Under the pieces are notes generated by a model that saw only the letters and a program-made list of their open reading frames with translations, was not told the DNA's origin and searched no databases. A program made the translations under genes and the position numbers. Shown piece by piece: positions 60,559 through 64,000 of a stretch of DNA of 64,000 bases (its first letter is position 1; every line of letters begins with the position of its first letter). Source of the DNA: Streptomyces sp. NBC_00390 (GTDB lineage Bacteria > Actinomycetota > Actinomycetes > Streptomycetales > Streptomycetaceae); the NCBI RefSeq assembly GCF_036057275.1, contig NZ_CP107945.1:8122001-8186000 (forward strand), read 5' to 3'.

Positions 60559-60577
60559 ACCTGCTGAGGAGAGCAAC

Positions 60578-61564
60578 ATGATGGAGCTGCGCCCCCTGGG
60601 ATCCCAGGGTCTGACCGTCGGGGCCGAGGGGCTCGGTTGTATGGGGATGAGCGCCTTCTACGGCGCGACCGACGAAGCCGAGTCGCTGGCCACGATCGAC
60701 CGCGCGCTGGAACTCGGCATCACGATGCTGGACACCGCCGAGGGGTACGGGCCCTTCGTCAACGAGCGGCTGATCGGCAAGGCGCTCGCAGGGCGCCGGG
60801 AGAAGGCCGTGATCGCCACCAAGACGGGCATCGAGTTCACCGACGACGGCTCCATGCTCGGCCACAACGGGCGGCGGGAGTACATCCACCTGGCCGCGGA
60901 CCGCTCCTTGCGCAACCTCGGCACGGACTACATCGACCTGTACTACCTGCACCGCGTGGACCCGGCCGTGCCCATCGAGGAGAGTGTCGGGGCCATGGCA
61001 GAGCTCGTCACCGCCGGCAAGGTCCGCTACCTCGGGATCAGCGAAGCGGCTGCCGCCACCATTCGGCGTGCTCACGCCGTCCATCCGCTGACCGCGGTGC
61101 AGACCGAGTACTCCCTCTTCGAGCGGGGCATCGAGAGTGACGGTGTGCAGGCCACGCTGACAGAACTCGGCATCGGTCTCGTCGCCTACTCGCCGCTCGG
61201 CCGCGGCTTCCTGTCCGGCGCCATCACCAGCCCCGGGGACTTTGCCGCCGACGACTTCCGTCGCACCGACCCGCGCTTCCAGGGTGAGAACTTCACCCGC
61301 AACCTCGCCGTCGTCGACGAGGTCGCTCGGCTGGCCGAGGAGAAGTCCGTCACGCCCTCCCAGCTGGCGCTGGCCTGGGTGCTGCGCACGGGTGCGGTTC
61401 CGATCCCCGGCACCAAGCGCCGCCGCTACCTGGAGGAGAACGCCGCGGCCCTGTCCGTGACGTTCACCGCCGAGGACATCGCGGCCATCGAGGCCGTTGC
61501 ACCGCGCGGTGTCGCCTCCGGCGACCGCTATGCGCCCGAGCTCATGCAGTCGCTCAACGGGTGA
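60578..61564 (+). CDS. Aldo-keto reductase
   Basis: The 328-residue TIM-barrel enzyme has the AKR tetrad: Asp and Tyr in LDTAEGYGPFVNERLIGKAL, Lys in VIATKTG, His in LYYLHRVDP. GLGCMGMS near the N-terminus and PIPGTKRRRYLEENAAAL in the NADPH-binding C-terminal part are usual for the bacterial AKR13-like group. It reduces an aldehyde or ketone. GAGGAG precedes two adjacent ATGs. It is divergent from a TetR gene, and the operators suggest induction by its substrate or a related compound. Confidence 0.93.
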   Translation: MMELRPLGSQGLTVGAEGLGCMGMSAFYGATDEAESLATIDRALELGITMLDTAEGYGPFVNERLIGKALAGRREKAVIATKTGIEFTDDGSMLGHNGRREYIHLAADRSLRNLGTDYIDLYYLHRVDPAVPIEESVGAMAELVTAGKVRYLGISEAAAATIRRAHAVHPLTAVQTEYSLFERGIESDGVQATLTELGIGLVAYSPLGRGFLSGAITSPGDFAADDFRRTDPRFQGENFTRNLAVVDEVARLAEEKSVTPSQLALAWVLRTGAVPIPGTKRRRYLEENAAALSVTFTAEDIAAIEAVAPRGVASGDRYAPELMQSLNG

Positions 61565-62195
61565 CCGCTCCGCCCGGGGGCCGCTGCGGGGAGTGCGGGC
61601 GGCGGCGCCCCGGCCCGGGGCGAGGTGTCAGGGCCGGCCCGGCCCGTCGTGTGCGGCGAGGACGGACCAGGGCCGCCCCGCCGCGCGGTGGGGGAGGGGA
61701 CGCAATCCAGTACCAGGCCGACCTACTTGAGGGCCCGGACGCATCGCGGCCCGCCAAACGTCACCCGAACCGACAACCTGAGTAGCAATTGCGGCACATG
61801 TCCCGAGGGTCAGGGGCCTGGCACCCACCACCCGTACTGCGCCGGGTCGAACCGCACATGGAAACGCACGATCACCGTGGCGACCTGGGCGCGCCTTGCC
61901 CGGTGGGTCGTCAGGGATCGGGTCACGAGTGTGATCGGTGCAGGCGACGAGTAGTACCTCGGTGCTGTGGTAGGCGTTCGCGGCCCAGCAGTTGTGGCCG
62001 GCCCGCATGATTCACGATCGCGCCTACGATGGGCCTCAGGCGTCAGCAAGTTGAGCCTGTGGAAACCGCTGATCAGCCGTGGCCGGGGTTGCACGCGGCA
62101 CGGTTGGCCCTGTGGTCGGCCAACGGCCGGAGTCGTCGCCGCCCGTCGACCACGATGGTGCTCACCGGTCAGGCTGGGCCACTGCGACTCGGCGC
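61565..62195. other. 631-bp region without a recognised gene
   Basis: Frames on both strands are noise-like except one minus-strand tail, VATVIVRFHVRFDPAQYGWW (ending 61810), that reads naturally. It may be the 3' end of a lost gene. Confidence 0.35.
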
Positions 62196-62720
62196 TCAGG
62201 GCTCCACGCCGCAGCGTCGCGCGATCGCATTGAGGCGTTCCAGTTCGCGTCGCGCCGCGGTCGGGTGGGCGAGGTCGAGGGCCATCCCGGCGCGGGCGGT
62301 GATGTAGAGGACGTCCTGGCGGATGGACGCGTCGAGGCCAGGGGCGGCCTGGAGGCGGCGGCCCGTGACACGCAGGGAGACAGCGATGTGGTCGAGACGG
62401 TCCCGCATGCCCAGAGGAAGCACCTGCGGCAGTGCGTCCTTGGCGTAGTCGCGCACTTGACGGTCCGCCTCGCAGGGTCGGGGCGGCGAGGGAGCCCAGG
62501 GAAGGCCGGCTTCCCGGGCATCGTCGTACATGTCCGCCACCAAGGCCCGCGCGGTGGCGGAATCGCCCTCGGCGACGGCCGCGCGGGCCGACTCCAGCAT
62601 GGAGCGCAGTCGGGCACGGGTCTGCGGGTCCTCGCCCGTCCGGGCGTCCAGATAGCCGGACCACACGTCGAACGACTTGCTCAACTCGGCATCCAGCATG
62701 ACGTTGTACGCGTCCGGCAC
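62196..62720 (-). CDS. Hypothetical helical protein
   Basis: The 174-residue protein starts at GTG (ATG at seven residues later is possible). It is almost all helical: ELSKSFDVWSGYLDARTGED, LRSMLESARAAVAEGD, RQVRDYAKDALPQVLPLGMR, LDLAHPTAARRELERLNAIA. No domain is recognised. Codon use is typical. It is not linked to neighbours. Confidence 0.6.
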   Translation of the reverse strand: MPDAYNVMLDAELSKSFDVWSGYLDARTGEDPQTRARLRSMLESARAAVAEGDSATARALVADMYDDAREAGLPWAPSPPRPCEADRQVRDYAKDALPQVLPLGMRDRLDHIAVSLRVTGRRLQAAPGLDASIRQDVLYITARAGMALDLAHPTAARRELERLNAIARRCGVEP

Positions 62721-62883
62721 CCGGCCGCCCTTCCCATCGGGCCGTCCCGGCGCGGACGGCAGCGGTACACAATAGGACGGGCGATGGGCGCACTGCCCGC
62801 GAATTTCCTCGGGCCGACTCAGCCGATGGGGTCCCCCGGTGCCACCCCTCGCATGCGTGGGTCAGCCTGGCCGAGGAACGGCG

Positions 62884-63054
62884 GAGGTCTGCCGTATTGA
62901 GCTGTCCGGCCCACGCACATTCGGCTGCCACCTGCTCACTGCCGTCTTCCAGCCACCGGCCATCTGTGTGGCCCGCCTGCTGCACTGGTCCACCCGGCGC
63001 AGACGCCACCAAGCAACAGCCCGACGCAGCCACTACCGACGACGGTCCAACGAT
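62884..63054 (+). mobile_element. IS701/IS4-type transposase C-terminal remnant
   Basis: Fifty-seven codons read EVCRIELSGPRTFGCHLLTA and LLHWSTRRRRHQATARRSHY RRRS, close to the usual C-terminus of Streptomyces IS701-type transposases (LHWSxWRRRHQATARxxHYxRR). The catalytic part is missing. Confidence 0.65.
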
Positions 63055-63165
63055 GAACTCGTCTGGCTGGGCACCGCAGTTGGCCGTTTGAGCACCGGCA
63101 TTTTCCTTGATCGTCAGGGAGGTCGCGCCGATAGAGTCGGCTGGACGGTACCAGCGGAGGAACTG

Positions 63166-63897
63166 ATGACAGCAGCGGATGCAGTGCCCATAGTCTTCGT
63201 TCACGGGACGCGCTTCAGCGCGGGACAGTGGAGCGTGCAGCTTGCTGCACTGCGGGACGAATTCCCGGTGGCCGCCGTCGACCTGCCCGGCCATGGAGAG
63301 CGCTCGGCTCAACCCTGGAGCCTGAGCAGTGCGACAGAGATCATCGCTTCCGCAGTGGACTCGCTCGACCGTGGGCCGGCTCTGGTCGTCGGGCACTCGC
63401 TCGGCGGATACGCCTCACTGGAGTTCGCGCGGTGTTGTCCAGAACAACTGCGCGGGCTGATCCTCGCGGGAGCCAGCGCCTCCACCCGCGGCCTCTGGGC
63501 AGCGCCATATCGGTGGGTCGCCAGGCTGGTCCCTCGTATACCGGCGGATCGGCTGACCCAGTGGAACGACCGGTTGCTGCGGCGGCTCTATCCGCCAGAA
63601 GTGGTGGAGGCGACCATCCATTCCGGCTACGCCTTCCATACCCTGCCCGCGGCCTGGGGCGAGGTACTGGGACGCTTCGATGCGGGTGCGATGCGTTTTG
63701 TGGAGGCTCCGGTACTGATCCTCAACGGCGAGAAGGACGCCGTCTTCCGGGCGGGCGAGGCGGACTTCGCCCGCGCACATCCCCACGCTCGCGTCGAGTT
63801 GATCCCGCGGGCAAGACATCTCGCGAACTTCGACGACCCAGACGCCTTCACTGATGCCGTCCGCCGCTTCGCCCGGCAGCTCCCTGCCGTCAGCTGA
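63166..63897 (+). CDS. Alpha/beta hydrolase
   Basis: The 243-residue protein has the fold's order: oxyanion loop VFVHGTRFSAGQW, DLPGHGERS, the nucleophile in VVGHSLGGYASLE, then a helical cap (about 125-180), the acid in ILNGEKDAVFRAGE and the His in ARHLANFDDPDAF. It would hydrolyse an ester, thioester or amide; the substrate cannot be told. GGAGG lies five bases before the ATG, which decides the start over a longer frame that enters the transposase remnant. Confidence 0.9.
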   Translation: MTAADAVPIVFVHGTRFSAGQWSVQLAALRDEFPVAAVDLPGHGERSAQPWSLSSATEIIASAVDSLDRGPALVVGHSLGGYASLEFARCCPEQLRGLILAGASASTRGLWAAPYRWVARLVPRIPADRLTQWNDRLLRRLYPPEVVEATIHSGYAFHTLPAAWGEVLGRFDAGAMRFVEAPVLILNGEKDAVFRAGEADFARAHPHARVELIPRARHLANFDDPDAFTDAVRRFARQLPAVS

Positions 63898-64000
63898 GTG
63901 CGCCATCGCCGTGACCCCGGCGCCCCCCTGAATACCCATCGGCCAACTGCGGTGCTCAGCCACTGGAGTACCAGGACCGACACCGGTGCGATCCGGCTCC

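Noticed and set aside
61810..61950. Natural-looking minus-strand tail VRFHVRFDPAQYGWWVPGP
   Set aside because: Too short to assign and no start; left as a comment in the intergenic entry.
1..64000. rRNA, tRNA genes and CRISPR arrays
   Set aside because: No cloverleaf, rRNA or repeat-spacer pattern was found while reading both strands.

Overview
The window is high-GC actinobacterial DNA, almost certainly a Streptomyces chromosome (or a close relative), and it reads like an accessory or arm region. The pointers are strong third-position GC bias, GTG/TTG starts, a Streptomyces subtilisin inhibitor (SSI) gene, a WhiB regulator, a SpoIIE-type phosphatase/anti-sigma protein, STAS and MEDS-HATPase proteins, an ECF41 sigma factor, DUF6221/DUF4232/DUF4236/DUF6766-style lineage genes, and many secreted proteins. 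No rRNA, tRNA or CRISPR array was seen.

Layout. 0-4.3 kb: a clipped gene, a winged-helix protein, an aminoglycoside/hydroxyurea-type kinase, DUF4236 and an SSI inhibitor. 4.9-7.1 kb: a 40-bp operator-like palindrome, then a TPR protein gene overlapping a polyprenyl diphosphate synthase gene. 7.5-14.8 kb: a peptidoglycan-binding membrane protein, a PLP decarboxylase, an overlapping AAA-ATPase/TPR-membrane pair, a GNAT acetyltransferase and a Ser/Thr dehydratase. 15.2-18.6 kb: a tightly overlapping operon of three exported proteins (two I36-like, one lipoprotein) and an FG-GAP beta-propeller protein. 18.8-27.5 kb: YqeY-like protein, MEDS-kinase/STAS pair, ATP-grasp protein, secreted PI-PLC, and an NfeD/SPFH pair. 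28.1-29.8 kb: a run of three broken genes. 30-45 kb: an IMP dehydrogenase of the Tritrichomonas type, WhiB, VOC, ABM, GNAT, DinB, ECF41 sigma, then a broken secreted hydrolase and a broken MocR regulator divergent from an MFS exporter. 45.5-51.2 kb: a DauR-like regulator with a threonine-synthase-like enzyme, barstar/GH114 remnants, and a large PAS-GAF-PP2C-HATPase protein.

The best functional unit is at 52.1-56.2 kb: a CstR-like persulfide sensor (Cys36/Cys65, no copper-ligand His61), thioredoxin, TauE/SafE exporter, rhodanese-DUF2892, a CstB-like persulfide dioxygenase-rhodanese and a single-domain rhodanese. Three ATACCC-N4-GGGTAT-like operators sit before the two transcription units. The module lies between an IS481-type transposase remnant (51.4 kb) and a Tn3-type remnant (56.7 kb). 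The last part, 57-64 kb, has a P450 divergent from an FAD monooxygenase, a TetR repressor divergent from an aldo-keto reductase with two palindromic operators, and an alpha/beta hydrolase.

An unusual feature of the whole window is decay: five transposase stubs (ISL3, IS4, IS481, Tn3, IS701 types) and about ten genes that are truncated, fused at deletion points, or carry single-base frameshifts. Either this is an eroding arm region or some frameshifts are assembly errors; read mapping would separate the two. All identifications are from reading protein motifs by eye; no database search was run.
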